NCBI RefSeq assembly: GCF_004799325.1
Contig: NZ_SSMD01000001.1
Span: forward strand, 124,001-188,000
Origin: Thalassobius vesicularis
GTDB taxonomy: Bacteria; Pseudomonadota; Alphaproteobacteria; Rhodobacterales; Rhodobacteraceae
Length of the DNA: 64,000 nt
Direction: 5' to 3'
In this document: in pieces, positions 41,581 through 50,269 of the stretch
Position numbering within the stretch: position 1 is the stretch's first letter
Layout of the letters: the number at the start of each line of letters is the position of its first letter
Program-made: the position numbers and the translations under genes
Notes under the pieces: generated by a model
Database searches by the model: none
Told to the model about the DNA's origin: nothing
Seen by the model: the letters and a program-made list of their open reading frames with translations, nothing else

Positions 41581-44500
41581 ATGCCCAAAAGAACCGATAT
41601 CTCCTCCATCATGATCATCGGCGCCGGACCTATCGTGATCGGGCAAGCCTGCGAATTCGACTACTCTGGCGCCCAGGCCTGCAAGGCCCTGCGCGAAGAA
41701 GGTTACCGGGTCATCCTTGTGAACTCGAACCCCGCGACGATCATGACCGATCCGGGTCTGGCCGACGCCACCTATATCGAGCCGATCACCCCCGAGACCG
41801 TCGCCAAGATCATCGAGAAAGAGCGCCCCGACGCACTGCTGCCCACGATGGGCGGTCAGACCGGCCTGAACACCTCTCTGGCGCTGGCCGACATGGGCGT
41901 GCTGGAAAAATTCGGCGTCGAACTGATCGGCGCCAACCGCGAAGCCATCGAGATGGCCGAAGACCGCAAGCTGTTCCGCGAAGCGATGGACCGCATCGGC
42001 CTGGAAAACCCCAAGGCGACCATCGTGTCCTCGCCCAAGAAACCGGACGGCAAGTACGACATCAAGGCCGGCGTCGCCAAGGCGCTGGAAGCCCTTGAAG
42101 AGATCGGCCTGCCCGCCATCATCCGCCCCGCCTTTACCCTGGGCGGCACCGGCGGCGGCGTGGCGTATAACCGCGACGATTACGAATATTACTGCCGCTC
42201 GGGCCTTGAGGCCTCGCCGGTCAGCCAGATCCTGGTCGATGAATCGCTGCTGGGCTGGAAAGAATACGAGATGGAAGTCGTGCGCGACAAAGCCGACAAC
42301 GCCATCATCGTCTGCTCGATCGAGAACGTCGATCCGATGGGCGTGCATACCGGCGACTCGATCACCGTGGCCCCCGCGCTGACGCTGACCGACAAGGAAT
42401 ACCAGATCATGCGCAACGGCTCGATCGCCGTGCTGCGTGAAATCGGCGTCGAAACCGGCGGCTCGAACGTGCAATGGGCGATCAACCCCGCTGACGGCCG
42501 CATGGTCGTGATCGAGATGAACCCCCGCGTGTCGCGTTCGTCGGCTCTGGCCTCCAAGGCGACCGGCTTCCCGATTGCCAAGATCGCTGCGAAACTGGCC
42601 GTGGGCTACACGCTGGACGAGCTGGACAACGACATCACCAAGGTGACCCCGGCCAGCTTCGAGCCGACCATCGACTATGTCGTCACCAAGATCCCCAAAT
42701 TCGCGTTCGAGAAATTCCCCGGCTCCGAGCCCTACCTGACCACCGCCATGAAATCGGTGGGCGAGGCGATGGCCATCGGCCGCACCATCCACGAGTCGCT
42801 GCAAAAGGCGCTGGCTTCGATGGAATCGGGCCTGACCGGCTTTGACGAAGTCGAAATCCCCGGCGCGCCCGACAAGGCCGCCGTGATCAAGGCGATCTCG
42901 AAAACCACGCCCGACCGGATGCGCACCATCGCGCAAGCCATGCGCCACGGGCTGAGCGACGAAGAAATCCACGCCACCACCATGTTCGACCCGTGGTTCC
43001 TGGCCCGCATCCGCGAAATCGTGGAAACCGAGAACAAGATCCGCAAGGACGGCCTGCCCGTCACCGAGGACGGCCTGCGCAAGCTCAAGATGATGGGCTT
43101 CACCGACGCGCGTCTGGGCAAGCTGACCGGCCGGACCGAGGCCAACGTCCGCCGCGCCCGCCAGAACCTGGGCGTGAACGCCGTGTTCAAGCGCATCGAC
43201 ACCTGCGCCGCCGAGTTCGAGGCGCAGACGCCCTACATGTACTCAACCTACGAAGCCCCGATGATGGGCGAGGTTGAATGCGAAGCCCGCCCCAGCGACA
43301 AGAAGAAAGTCGTCATTCTGGGCGGCGGCCCCAACCGGATCGGTCAGGGGATCGAGTTCGACTATTGCTGCTGCCACGCCTGTTTCGCGCTGACCGACGC
43401 GGGCTATGAAACCATCATGGTCAACTGCAACCCCGAAACCGTGTCGACCGACTACGACACCTCGGACCGCCTGTATTTCGAACCGCTGACCTTTGAACAC
43501 GTCATGGAAATCCTGCGGACCGAGCAGCAGAACGGCACCCTGCACGGCGTGATCGTTCAGTTCGGCGGCCAGACCCCGCTGAAACTGGCCAACGCCCTGT
43601 TCGAAGAAGGCATCCCGATCCTGGGCACCACCCCCGACGCCATCGACCTGGCCGAGGACCGCGAGCGGTTCCAGCAGCTGGTCATCCGTCTGGGCCTGAA
43701 GCAGCCGCATAACGGCATCGCAAGCACCGACGCGCAGGCGCTGGCCATCGCCGAGGAAATCGGCTTCCCGCTGGTGATCCGTCCCTCCTACGTTCTGGGT
43801 GGCCGCGCGATGGAAATCGTCCGCGACATGGCCCAGCTGGAACGCTACATCAAAGAGGCCGTCGTCGTGTCCGGCGACAGCCCCGTGCTGCTGGACAACT
43901 ACCTGTCCGGTGCCATCGAATGCGACGTCGACGCGCTGTGCGACGGCAAAGAGGTCCACGTCGCCGGCATCATGCAGCACATCGAAGAGGCGGGCGTCCA
44001 CTCGGGCGACTCCGCGTGCTCGCTGCCGCCCTACTCGCTGCCGCAGGACATCATCGACGAAATCCACCGCCAGACCGAGGCCCTGGCCCTGGCCCTGGGC
44101 GTTGTCGGCCTGATGAACGTGCAGTTCGCGGTCAAGGACGGCGAGATCTACCTGATCGAGGTGAACCCGCGTGCCTCGCGCACCGTGCCCTTCGTCGCCA
44201 AGGCCACCGACTCGGCCATCGCGTCGATCGCCGCGCGCCTGATGGCGGGTGAACCGCTGTCGAACTTCCCGTTCCGCGGCGAATACCCCAAGGACGCCAA
44301 GCCCGGCACCCTGCCGATGGCCGACCCGATGACCCTGGCCGATCCGAACATGCCCTGGTTCAGCGTGAAAGAGGCCGTGCTGCCCTTCGCCCGCTTCCCC
44401 GGTGTCGATACGATCCTGGGCCCGGAAATGCGCTCTACCGGCGAGGTGATGGGCTGGGACGTGTCCTTTGCGATGGCCTTCCTCAAGGCGCAGCTGGGCG

Positions 44501-44910
44501 CTGGCACCCATCTGCCGACCGAAGGCAAGGTGTTCGTCTCGATCAAGGACGACGACAAGACCCCCGCGATGGCACAAGCCGCCCGCACCCTGGTCGAGCT
44601 GGGCTTTGGGCTGGTCGCCACCCGTGGCACCGGCACCTGGCTGCAGGAAAACGGTATCGCCTGCGACCACGTGAACAAGGTCTACGAAGGCCGCCCGAAC
44701 ATCGTGGACCTGCTGAAGGACGGCCAGATCAAGCTGGTCCTGAACACCACCGAAGGCGCGCAATCGGTGTCTGACAGCCGCGAGATCCGCTCGGTCGCGC
44801 TGTACGACAAGATCCCCTACTTCACCACCGCCGCCGGCGCGCAAGCCGCCGCACAGGCGATGCAGGCCCGCGCGCAGGGTGACTTCGGCGTGATGGCGCT
44901 GCAGGGCTGA
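41581..44910 (+). CDS. carB: Carbamoyl-phosphate synthase large subunit
   Basis: Makes carbamoyl phosphate for arginine and pyrimidine synthesis with the CarA glutaminase subunit. The start at 41581 ([19 protein letters not shown]) gives 1109 residues, normal for alphaproteobacterial CarB. Two homologous ATP-grasp halves are visible, each starting with a GxGPIxIGQ-type motif ([15 protein letters not shown] at about residue 12 and [15 protein letters not shown] at about 580). The allosteric MGS-like domain ends the protein. carA is not adjacent, as is common in this order. A terminator follows at 44935. Confidence 0.98.
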   Translation: MPKRTDISSIMIIGAGPIVIGQACEFDYSGAQACKALREEGYRVILVNSNPATIMTDPGLADATYIEPITPETVAKIIEKERPDALLPTMGGQTGLNTSLALADMGVLEKFGVELIGANREAIEMAEDRKLFREAMDRIGLENPKATIVSSPKKPDGKYDIKAGVAKALEALEEIGLPAIIRPAFTLGGTGGGVAYNRDDYEYYCRSGLEASPVSQILVDESLLGWKEYEMEVVRDKADNAIIVCSIENVDPMGVHTGDSITVAPALTLTDKEYQIMRNGSIAVLREIGVETGGSNVQWAINPADGRMVVIEMNPRVSRSSALASKATGFPIAKIAAKLAVGYTLDELDNDITKVTPASFEPTIDYVVTKIPKFAFEKFPGSEPYLTTAMKSVGEAMAIGRTIHESLQKALASMESGLTGFDEVEIPGAPDKAAVIKAISKTTPDRMRTIAQAMRHGLSDEEIHATTMFDPWFLARIREIVETENKIRKDGLPVTEDGLRKLKMMGFTDARLGKLTGRTEANVRRARQNLGVNAVFKRIDTCAAEFEAQTPYMYSTYEAPMMGEVECEARPSDKKKVVILGGGPNRIGQGIEFDYCCCHACFALTDAGYETIMVNCNPETVSTDYDTSDRLYFEPLTFEHVMEILRTEQQNGTLHGVIVQFGGQTPLKLANALFEEGIPILGTTPDAIDLAEDRERFQQLVIRLGLKQPHNGIASTDAQALAIAEEIGFPLVIRPSYVLGGRAMEIVRDMAQLERYIKEAVVVSGDSPVLLDNYLSGAIECDVDALCDGKEVHVAGIMQHIEEAGVHSGDSACSLPPYSLPQDIIDEIHRQTEALALALGVVGLMNVQFAVKDGEIYLIEVNPRASRTVPFVAKATDSAIASIAARLMAGEPLSNFPFRGEYPKDAKPGTLPMADPMTLADPNMPWFSVKEAVLPFARFPGVDTILGPEMRSTGEVMGWDVSFAMAFLKAQLGAGTHLPTEGKVFVSIKDDDKTPAMAQAARTLVELGFGLVATRGTGTWLQENGIACDHVNKVYEGRPNIVDLLKDGQIKLVLNTTEGAQSVSDSREIRSVALYDKIPYFTTAAGAQAAAQAMQARAQGDFGVMALQG

Positions 44911-44934
44911 TCTGACGGACAAACCAACGATTGG

Positions 44935-44970
44935 GGGCGGGGTCCATACGGACCTCGCCCTTTCGTTTTC
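44935..44970 (+). terminator. Intrinsic terminator of carB
   Basis: GGGCGGGGTCC (44935-44945) pairs with GGACCTCGCCC (44950-44960), one G-U pair, ATAC loop, followed by TTTCGTTTT. Confidence 0.88.
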
Positions 44971-45390
44971 GCGGGGGTGATTCGCCGTGGATTGCCCGAC
45001 CCAACAGTCAGATTTCTCGTATTTAGGATATTGAATACATTTGACTCTCGCAAGGGATGTGTGGCTGCCGCATAAATAGGCACCTTTCTGAGTACGGCGA
45101 AAAAGTTTCCCAAAGGTCACCTAAGGTCAATTTGCATTTTTTTCCAACCGGTTAACGATTTCTTAACCACGCAAAAACACCGCCACCCTGTAATAATTTC
45201 CAGTACCCGCAGGGTTTGCCGTCACGGAAATGACACGACAGAAAGGCTATCAAAGCCTATACTTTAGGTTATGAGGATCGCCTGAGCCTACTCCCCAACG
45301 GGCAAGATGGCGGATCTCAGGGCCAAGGAAATACAGTCCCTCCGTCCCAATTTGGGGGCAAAGTGTTTCATAAGTCATTTCAGAAACAAG
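44971..45390. promoter_or_regulatory. Regulatory intergenic region between carB and the LuxR gene
   Basis: The gap from the carB terminator to the LuxR stop is AT-richer than the flanks and holds no convincing protein frame. It contains a perfect CtrA box at 45152-45166, a -10-like TATACT at 45258-45263, and the body of a probable plus-strand small RNA that ends in the terminator at 45391-45423. Its 5' part (44990-45110) shows nothing I can name apart from a loose inverted repeat, GTATT...AATAC, near 45018-45038. Confidence 0.5.
45152..45166. promoter_or_regulatory. CtrA binding site (full box)
   Basis: TTAA-CGATTTC-TTAA (followed by CC) matches the CtrA consensus TTAA-N7-TTAA exactly, in a non-coding AT-rich context about 100 bases upstream of the small-RNA promoter. 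CtrA is the conserved cell-cycle and motility/gene-transfer regulator of this order. Confidence 0.65.
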
Positions 45391-45423
45391 GACCTTCCGG
45401 GCAACCGGAAGGTCTTATTTTTT
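45265..45423 (+). ncRNA. Candidate small RNA with own promoter and terminator
   Basis: A -10-like TATACT (45258-45263) with a weak -35 (ACGACA, 45235-45240; 17-base spacing) predicts a start near 45270. The transcript would end at a strong terminator, GACCTTCCGG-GCAA-CCGGAAGGTC then TTATTTTTT (45391-45423). There is no plus-strand gene for that terminator to serve, as carB already has one 420 bases earlier and the next gene runs the other way. The RNA would be about 155 nucleotides and includes single-stranded pyrimidine patches (CCTACTCCCC, GTCCCTCCGTCCC) that could pair with Shine-Dalgarno sequences. No open frame of use lies within it. Confidence 0.55.
45391..45423 (+). terminator. Strong intrinsic terminator of the candidate small RNA
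   Basis: A perfect 10-bp stem GACCTTCCGG/CCGGAAGGTC with GCAA loop, followed by TTATTTTTT on the plus strand only. The minus-strand side lacks a U-run at the right place, so it serves plus-strand transcription. Confidence 0.9.
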
Positions 45424-45426
45424 GGC

Positions 45427-46287
45427 TCACAACGGGCGTGTGCGGACCCCGGCATTGTCCATCTCGACCAGCAGATGCTCGCTTTCGCCCGTGTAGAATT
45501 GTCGGTCCGGCAGCAGGCCGGTGCTCATGGCAAGGGCGGCGATCTCGGCGCGATTGGACAGGTTGGCCTTGGCCATCAGGCTGTGCATCCGCTGCCGCAG
45601 CGCCGAGACCGAAATTCCCAGATCGGCCGCGATCTGCTTGTCCTGCAGGCCCTTGCCCACCATCTGCAGCAATTCGCGCTGCTTGTCGGTGATCTCGTTA
45701 CGCTCAAAGAACTCGGCCGAGAAATGCCGCATATACCGCTGATGCGCCACCATCGCGGCCACGTTCAGCGTCCAGCCGTGCTGCGCCACGATCTCCAGCA
45801 TGGCGGCGCGGTCGTGGTTCCCGGAAAAGCTGATCAACGCAGCCTGCGGCGGTACATGCACCCGCAACGGCACCGAGAACCCGGCCCGAATGCCACGCTC
45901 GGCCGCCATCTTCAGCACCTCGATCCGGCGTGGCCCCACCTCTGCCGGGTCAGTGAATTCCAGCCCGATCAGGATCGGCGTCAGGTACTGCGAGGCGTGG
46001 GCGCGAAAGGTCGACCAGCGTTGCACCTCGGGGTCAGTGTACAGATCGTTCAGCCAGTTGGAATCGTACGAGGTCCGCACGAACAACGTCCGCCGCCAAT
46101 CGGCATAGCTGCTGGCGGCGATGAAATCGATGAACGGCAACTGAACCGTCCGGCCCAGTTCGACCAGCCGCTCCCACACCTGAACGGACCGCGTGCTTTG
46201 TTCGATATCGGTCAGGAAGTCCTGTAACAGCCGCGGCGTGTGCCCCTCTGCCTCTGACAGCTTGCGTGCCTTGGGCGGTTGGGGCAT
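45427..46287 (-). CDS. LuxR-family transcriptional regulator (solo, autoinducer-binding type)
   Basis: A 286-residue regulator. The N-terminal part (about 25-190) has an autoinducer-domain-like layout with SYDSNWLNDLYTDPEVQRW, where the spaced Trp/Tyr/Asp resemble the ligand-pocket residues of LuxR proteins, and GFSVPLRVHVPPQAALISFSG. The C-terminal LuxR-type helix-turn-helix is clear: ITDKQRELLQMVGKGLQDKQ, then IAADLGISVSALRQRMHSLM. A 20-residue tail follows. There is no luxI synthase gene in the window, so it is a solo that may read an imported or host signal. Its start is 4 bases after the upstream HTH gene, indicating one operon. Confidence 0.9.
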   Translation of the reverse strand: MPQPPKARKLSEAEGHTPRLLQDFLTDIEQSTRSVQVWERLVELGRTVQLPFIDFIAASSYADWRRTLFVRTSYDSNWLNDLYTDPEVQRWSTFRAHASQYLTPILIGLEFTDPAEVGPRRIEVLKMAAERGIRAGFSVPLRVHVPPQAALISFSGNHDRAAMLEIVAQHGWTLNVAAMVAHQRYMRHFSAEFFERNEITDKQRELLQMVGKGLQDKQIAADLGISVSALRQRMHSLMAKANLSNRAEIAALAMSTGLLPDRQFYTGESEHLLVEMDNAGVRTRPL

Positions 46288-46291
46288 CGGC

Positions 46292-46750
46292 TCAGGTCGC
46301 CTCTTCTTCCAGGTGCAGCTTCATCTCGATCAAGACATGCTGCAGCGCCAGCGTTTCCTTCAGCAGCCGTTTGGCCTCGTTGATGGTTATGATGCCATCC
46401 TCGATCGACTGGTTGTATTCGGCCATCAGCATTGCGAACCGCTGGCTTAGCGCAATCACGTCCGAGTTGATGCCGCCCTTGTCGTTGTCGTTCCGCCGCT
46501 CGGCGGTGTAGGACAACGAGATCCCCCGCAAATCCGCCAGCGCGCTGGTCACATGCGGGAACGAGGCCGCCCCCTCCAGCATCGCAACGGCGTCGATCGG
46601 CATGAAACGGTCGGCATGTTCAGGGTTGTCCGAGTAATACCGGCCCAGCGTCGCCTTGGATTTGCCGGTAATCTCGCACGCGGCTTCGATGCCAACGTCC
46701 TTGACCAGCGCCTCTGTATGTTTCTTCAGGTACCCGGCGACAACCTTCAT
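46292..46750 (-). CDS. Small helix-turn-helix protein cotranscribed with the LuxR regulator
   Basis: The ATG at 46750 (AAAGG upstream) gives 152 residues. Residues 15-50 (LVKDVGIEAACEITGKSKAT, then LGRYYSDNPEHADRF) look like a helix-turn-helix of the phage CII/CP76 kind, followed by MPIDAVAMLEGAASFPHVTSAL. The C-terminal half is helical and charged (NEAKRLLKETLALQHVLIEMKL), possibly for dimerisation. No named family can be given with certainty. It is the first gene of the operon with the LuxR solo, so the pair may act together. Confidence 0.75.
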   Translation of the reverse strand: MKVVAGYLKKHTEALVKDVGIEAACEITGKSKATLGRYYSDNPEHADRFMPIDAVAMLEGAASFPHVTSALADLRGISLSYTAERRNDNDKGGINSDVIALSQRFAMLMAEYNQSIEDGIITINEAKRLLKETLALQHVLIEMKLHLEEEAT

Positions 46751-47108
46751 TCGCAAGCCTTTACACAACAGTCACTCGACAGGGGGAAAACCGTCGATCG
46801 TTTCCCATTAATCAATTTGCCCTCACATGTCATCCTTAACCGTGCCCCGAGTGTATTTATGGGGCGTCAAGTTGTTTGAAAGTAACAAGTTGCTGGTGCT
46901 TTTTGACTGGCAAATCCTGGTTTCGGACCTTTGTGTGCGGGTTCGAAGCCGGCCGGGTTTCCCGGTCGTTAAGACGGGTTCGTGGTGCCATACAGGTGCC
47001 GACCATCCCCAAGGGCCCAGGCCCGTCAGTTCCGCGGTATCGCGGACCCGTCTGCCCCCTTCAAAACGATGCTTGCAACAGCGGGCGATTGGCGGGAAAA
47101 CCCGGGCC
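46751..47108. promoter_or_regulatory. Divergent control region between the HTH/LuxR operon and tdk
   Basis: The 358-base gap has no convincing gene. It holds an inverted repeat TCGAC-N12-GTCGA (46776-46797) about 25 bases before the HTH gene, which could be its operator, and a CtrA half-site TTAACC (46836-46841). A direct repeat CAAGTTG lies at about 46867 and 46885. The plus-strand part before tdk (46910-47100) shows no clear promoter or structure. Confidence 0.4.
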
Positions 47109-47705
47109 ATGGCAAAGCTGTATTTCAACTACTCCACCATGAATGCGGGCAAATCGACGGTGCTGCTGCAGGCGTCGCACAACTACCGCGAACGCGGGAT
47201 GCAGACCTATCTGCTGACCGCCCAGTTCGATCGCCGCGCCGGCGAAGGGCGGATTGCGTCGCGCATCGGGATCGGCTCGGACGCGGACACCTTTGGCCCG
47301 GGCGAGGACCTCTACGCGAAGCTGGCCGCCCGTCTGGATCAGGGGCCCGTCGCCTGCGTGTTCGTGGACGAGGCGCAGTTTCTGGAGAAACAGCAAGTCT
47401 GGCAACTGGCCCGCGCGGTCGATGATCTGGACGTGCCGGTGATGTGCTACGGCCTGCGCGTCGATTTCCAGGGGGAGCTGTTCCCCGGCTCGGCCGCCCT
47501 GCTGGCCCTGTCCGACGAAATGCGCGAAGTCCGCACGATCTGCCATTGCGGCAAGAAGGCGACGATGGTCGTCCGCATGGGCGGCGACGGCAAAGCCCTC
47601 CGCGAAGGCGCGCAGGTGCAGATCGGCGGCAACGAGACCTATGTCAGCCTATGCCGCCGCCACTGGCGCGAGGCCATCGGAGATCGCCCCTCCACCACGG
47701 GCTGA
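47109..47705 (+). CDS. tdk: Thymidine kinase
   Basis: Phosphorylates thymidine to dTMP in nucleoside salvage. The start at 47109 gives 198 residues (MAKLYFNYSTMNAGKST), typical of type II thymidine kinases; the open frame continues far upstream without support. The P-loop STMNAGKST is at residues 9-17, the Mg/catalytic segment VFVDEAQFLE carries the catalytic Glu, and the zinc-binding cysteines are in TICHCGKKA and SLCRRHW. It is followed by the double-hairpin repeat shared with the convergent fabH-like gene. Confidence 0.97.
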   Translation: MAKLYFNYSTMNAGKSTVLLQASHNYRERGMQTYLLTAQFDRRAGEGRIASRIGIGSDADTFGPGEDLYAKLAARLDQGPVACVFVDEAQFLEKQQVWQLARAVDDLDVPVMCYGLRVDFQGELFPGSAALLALSDEMREVRTICHCGKKATMVVRMGGDGKALREGAQVQIGGNETYVSLCRRHWREAIGDRPSTTG

Positions 47706-47706
47706 G

Positions 47707-47753
47707 CAAATTTCTTTCAAAGAAATTTGTCCGGAATTTTTCGAAAATTCCGG
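47707..47753. repeat. Intergenic double-hairpin repeat, second copy
   Basis: CAAATTTCTTT pairs with AAAGAAATTTG (47707-47729), and CCGGAATTTT pairs with AAAATTCCGG (47731-47753), the same two-hairpin order, spacing and motif as the copy at 9225-9273. Like that copy, it sits between two converging genes and probably terminates both. Confidence 0.75.
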
Positions 47754-47758
47754 GGCGC

Positions 47759-48880
47759 TCAACGGCGCTCGACCAGAACCGATCCGACCGAATAGCCCGC
47801 TCCGAACGAGCAGATCACGCCCTTGTCGCCCGGCTGCATGTCGTCCGAATACTTCGAGAAGGCGATGATCGACCCCGCCGACGAGGTATTGGCGTAATCC
47901 TGCAGGATGTTCGGCTGCTCGCCCGGTTCCGGCTCGCGCCCCAGCACCTTGCGGCCCACGAAATCGTTCATCGACTTGTTCGCTTGGTGCAGCCACAGCC
48001 GGCGCAGGCTGGTGGGTTCGACCTCGGCGTCGGCCAAGTGGCTCAGGATATGCGCCGACACCATCGGCACCACTTCCTTGAACACTTTGCGGCCGTTCTG
48101 CATGAACTGCATGTCGCGGCGATCCACCATCCCGTCGGGCCGGTTGCGCCGCAGGAAGCCGTTGTTATTGCGGATATTGTTGGAAAACTGCGTGGCGCAG
48201 CGGGTCGAGTGCACGATGAAATGCGCGCCCTTGGCGTCCTCTTCGCGTTCCAGCACCGTCGCCGTCGCCACGTCGCCAAAGATGAAGTGGCAGTCCCGGT
48301 CGCGCCATTCCAGGTGCCCCGAGGTGATCTCGGGGTTCACCACGATCGCGCAACGGACAGAGCCCGAGCGGATCATGTCCGCCGCCGCCTGAATCCCGAA
48401 GGTCGCCGAGCTGCACGCCACGTTCATGTCGAACGCGAACCCGCCCGCGCCCAGCGCGTTCTGGATCTCGATGGCGACCGCCGGATAGGCACGCTCCATG
48501 TTCGACGCGGCGCAGATCACCAGATCCACCTCCTCGGCCGAACGCCCCGCCTGCGCCAGCGCGGTCTTGCATGCCTCCAGCGCGATCTCCGTCATGATCC
48601 CCGGCTCGTCGTCCGAGCGTTGGCGGAACCGCGGGAACATGCGGGTGGGGTCCAGCACGCCCTCTTTGTCCAGCACATAGCGTTGCTCGATCCCCGAGGC
48701 CTTGAAGATGAACTCCGAGGAGGAATGCTCCAGCGCCGTCACCTTGCCCGCCGCGATTGCATCCGCGTGCTCGGCGTTGAACAGATCGGCATAGGCGTTG
48801 AACGCCTCCACCAGCTCGTCATTGGTGATGACTTCGGACGGGGTGAAGACCCCGGTTCCGGTAATAGCCACGTTATGCAT
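47759..48880 (-). CDS. Beta-ketoacyl-ACP synthase III-like (FabH family)
   Basis: A 373-residue thiolase-fold condensing enzyme. The catalytic Cys156 is in MNVACSSATFG, the His in LWLHQANKSM and the Asn in DYANTSSAGS, the standard FabH triad. It is longer than typical FabH (about 320 residues), with an inserted segment around residues 30-55, resembling the longer KAS III group often annotated in Rhodobacterales. The primary fabH of fatty-acid initiation is usually next to plsX, which is not here, so this is more likely a secondary synthase with other acyl substrates. Flanked by the repeat and the hydroxyacid dehydrogenase operon. Confidence 0.85.
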   Translation of the reverse strand: MHNVAITGTGVFTPSEVITNDELVEAFNAYADLFNAEHADAIAAGKVTALEHSSSEFIFKASGIEQRYVLDKEGVLDPTRMFPRFRQRSDDEPGIMTEIALEACKTALAQAGRSAEEVDLVICAASNMERAYPAVAIEIQNALGAGGFAFDMNVACSSATFGIQAAADMIRSGSVRCAIVVNPEITSGHLEWRDRDCHFIFGDVATATVLEREEDAKGAHFIVHSTRCATQFSNNIRNNNGFLRRNRPDGMVDRRDMQFMQNGRKVFKEVVPMVSAHILSHLADAEVEPTSLRRLWLHQANKSMNDFVGRKVLGREPEPGEQPNILQDYANTSSAGSIIAFSKYSDDMQPGDKGVICSFGAGYSVGSVLVERR

Positions 48881-48962
48881 CGGCGCCCCCTGAGAAAGTG
48901 ATCAAATTGATCGGGCAAGGCAGGCGCGGGGTCAAGCCCCGCTTCCCCTTGGTCAACCCCGA

Positions 48963-49931
48963 TCAGACCGGGTTCGGCAGCGGTTTTCCGTCGAAAAACG
49001 CCGCAAGGTTATCCAAAGCCATCATGCCCATATCCGTCCGCACGTCCAGCGCGGCGGTGCCCAGATGCGGCAGCAGGGTCACGGTGTCCAACTTGCGCAG
49101 GGCGTCGGGCACCTGGGGTTCATGCTCGTAGACGTCCAGCCCCGCGCCGCCGATCTGGCCCGCTTGCAGGGCGGCGACCAGCGTGGTTTCCTCGACCACG
49201 TCCCCGCGCGAGATGTTGATAAAATGCGCATGCGGCTGCATCGCGGCCAGCACTTGCGCATCGATCAGGTGGTGCGTCTCGGCCCCGCCCGGCACGGCGG
49301 CAACCAAGATGTCCACGCGCGCGGCCAGCTCGGTCAGGCTGTCCACCTGCGTCGCCGGGAAATCCACCGATTTCGACGAGCGGTTGTGGAACAGCACCTC
49401 CATCCCGAACCCGTAGTGACAGCGCCGCGCAATGGCCTGCCCAATGCGGCCCATGCCGACGATACCGACCGTGCGGCCCGTCACATGCATCCCCAGCATC
49501 TGGGTCGGGTGCCAGCCCTGCCATTGGCCGGATCGGACCAGCCGTTCGCCCTCGGCCGCGCGGCGGGCGCTCATCAGGATCAGGGTCATGGCGATGTCGG
49601 CGGTGGCATCGGTCACGGCACCGGGGGTGTTCGTCACCTTCACCCCATGCGCGGCGGCGGCAGCCACGTCGATATGGTTATAGCCCACCCCGAAATTCGC
49701 CAGGATCCGGCAGCGAGGCCGCCCGAACTCGGCAAAAATATCCGCGCTGAAGCGATCGCCCAGCGTCGGCATCACCCCGTCATACAGCGCTAGGGCCGAG
49801 CGCATCTCGGCCCCGCTCATCGGTTGGGTATTGGCGCGCAGCTCCACGTCGAACAGCGAGCGCGCCCGCTCGATCACCGCGTCGGGCAAGGGGCGCGCGA
49901 TCAGCACGCGCGGGGGGCCGGAACGCGCCAT
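48963..49931 (-). CDS. D-2-hydroxyacid dehydrogenase (glyoxylate/hydroxypyruvate reductase-like)
   Basis: A 322-residue NAD(P)H-dependent reductase. The nucleotide-binding motif is VGIVGMGRIGQA, and the catalytic triad Arg, Glu and His lies in NISRGDVVEE, YEHEPQ and LPHLGTA. The GYNHIDVAAAAAHGVKV segment is typical of glyoxylate/hydroxypyruvate reductases and glycerate dehydrogenases; the exact acid is not predictable. The start overlaps the csaA stop by one base, forming a proC-csaA-dehydrogenase operon. Confidence 0.92.
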   Translation of the reverse strand: MARSGPPRVLIARPLPDAVIERARSLFDVELRANTQPMSGAEMRSALALYDGVMPTLGDRFSADIFAEFGRPRCRILANFGVGYNHIDVAAAAAHGVKVTNTPGAVTDATADIAMTLILMSARRAAEGERLVRSGQWQGWHPTQMLGMHVTGRTVGIVGMGRIGQAIARRCHYGFGMEVLFHNRSSKSVDFPATQVDSLTELAARVDILVAAVPGGAETHHLIDAQVLAAMQPHAHFINISRGDVVEETTLVAALQAGQIGGAGLDVYEHEPQVPDALRKLDTVTLLPHLGTAALDVRTDMGMMALDNLAAFFDGKPLPNPV

Positions 49932-50269
49932 CAGAACATCCTCCCGCCCAGGGGGACGTCTTGGTCGGGGGTCAGCAGCACGACCTCTCCGTCCGCGTCG
50001 GGGACGCCCAGCACCAGCACTTCGGACATGAACTTGCCGATTTGGCGCGGGGGGAAGTTGACCACGCCCATGACGGTGCGGCCCACCAGAGTTTCAGGCG
50101 TGTAATGCGCGGTCAGTTGCGCGCTGGTCTTGCGCTCGCCGATCTCGGGGCCGAAATCGACCCACAGCTTGATCGCCGGTTTACGTGCCTCAGGATAGGG
50201 TTCGGCGCGCAGCACCTTACCCACCCGAATATCCACCTTCAGGAAGTCGTCGAACGTAATCTCAGCCAC
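49931..50269 (-). CDS. csaA: tRNA-binding protein CsaA
   Basis: A 112-residue OB-fold protein of the CsaA/Trbp111 family, which binds tRNA elbows and has been described as an export chaperone in Bacillus. The core is FLKVDIRVGKVLRAEPYPEA, KLWVDFGPEIGERKTSAQLT, and GVVNFPPRQIGKFMSEVLVLG. It overlaps proC by eight bases upstream and the dehydrogenase by one downstream. Confidence 0.95.
   Translation of the reverse strand: MAEITFDDFLKVDIRVGKVLRAEPYPEARKPAIKLWVDFGPEIGERKTSAQLTAHYTPETLVGRTVMGVVNFPPRQIGKFMSEVLVLGVPDADGEVVLLTPDQDVPLGGRMF

Noticed and set aside
43243-45120. 625-codon minus-strand frame opposite carB
   Set aside because: Shadow of carB with the same antisense composition; no recognisable domain.
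46935-46985. Possible tRNA T-loop (GTTCGAAGCC)
   Set aside because: The flanking bases do not form a T-stem, and no acceptor, D or anticodon arms could be found around it.
45427-48880. Natural-product or homoserine-lactone cluster (LuxR next to FabH-like synthase)
   Set aside because: The two genes are separated by tdk and terminators, with no LuxI, NRPS or PKS genes, and the FabH-like gene belongs to a common chromosomal layout.
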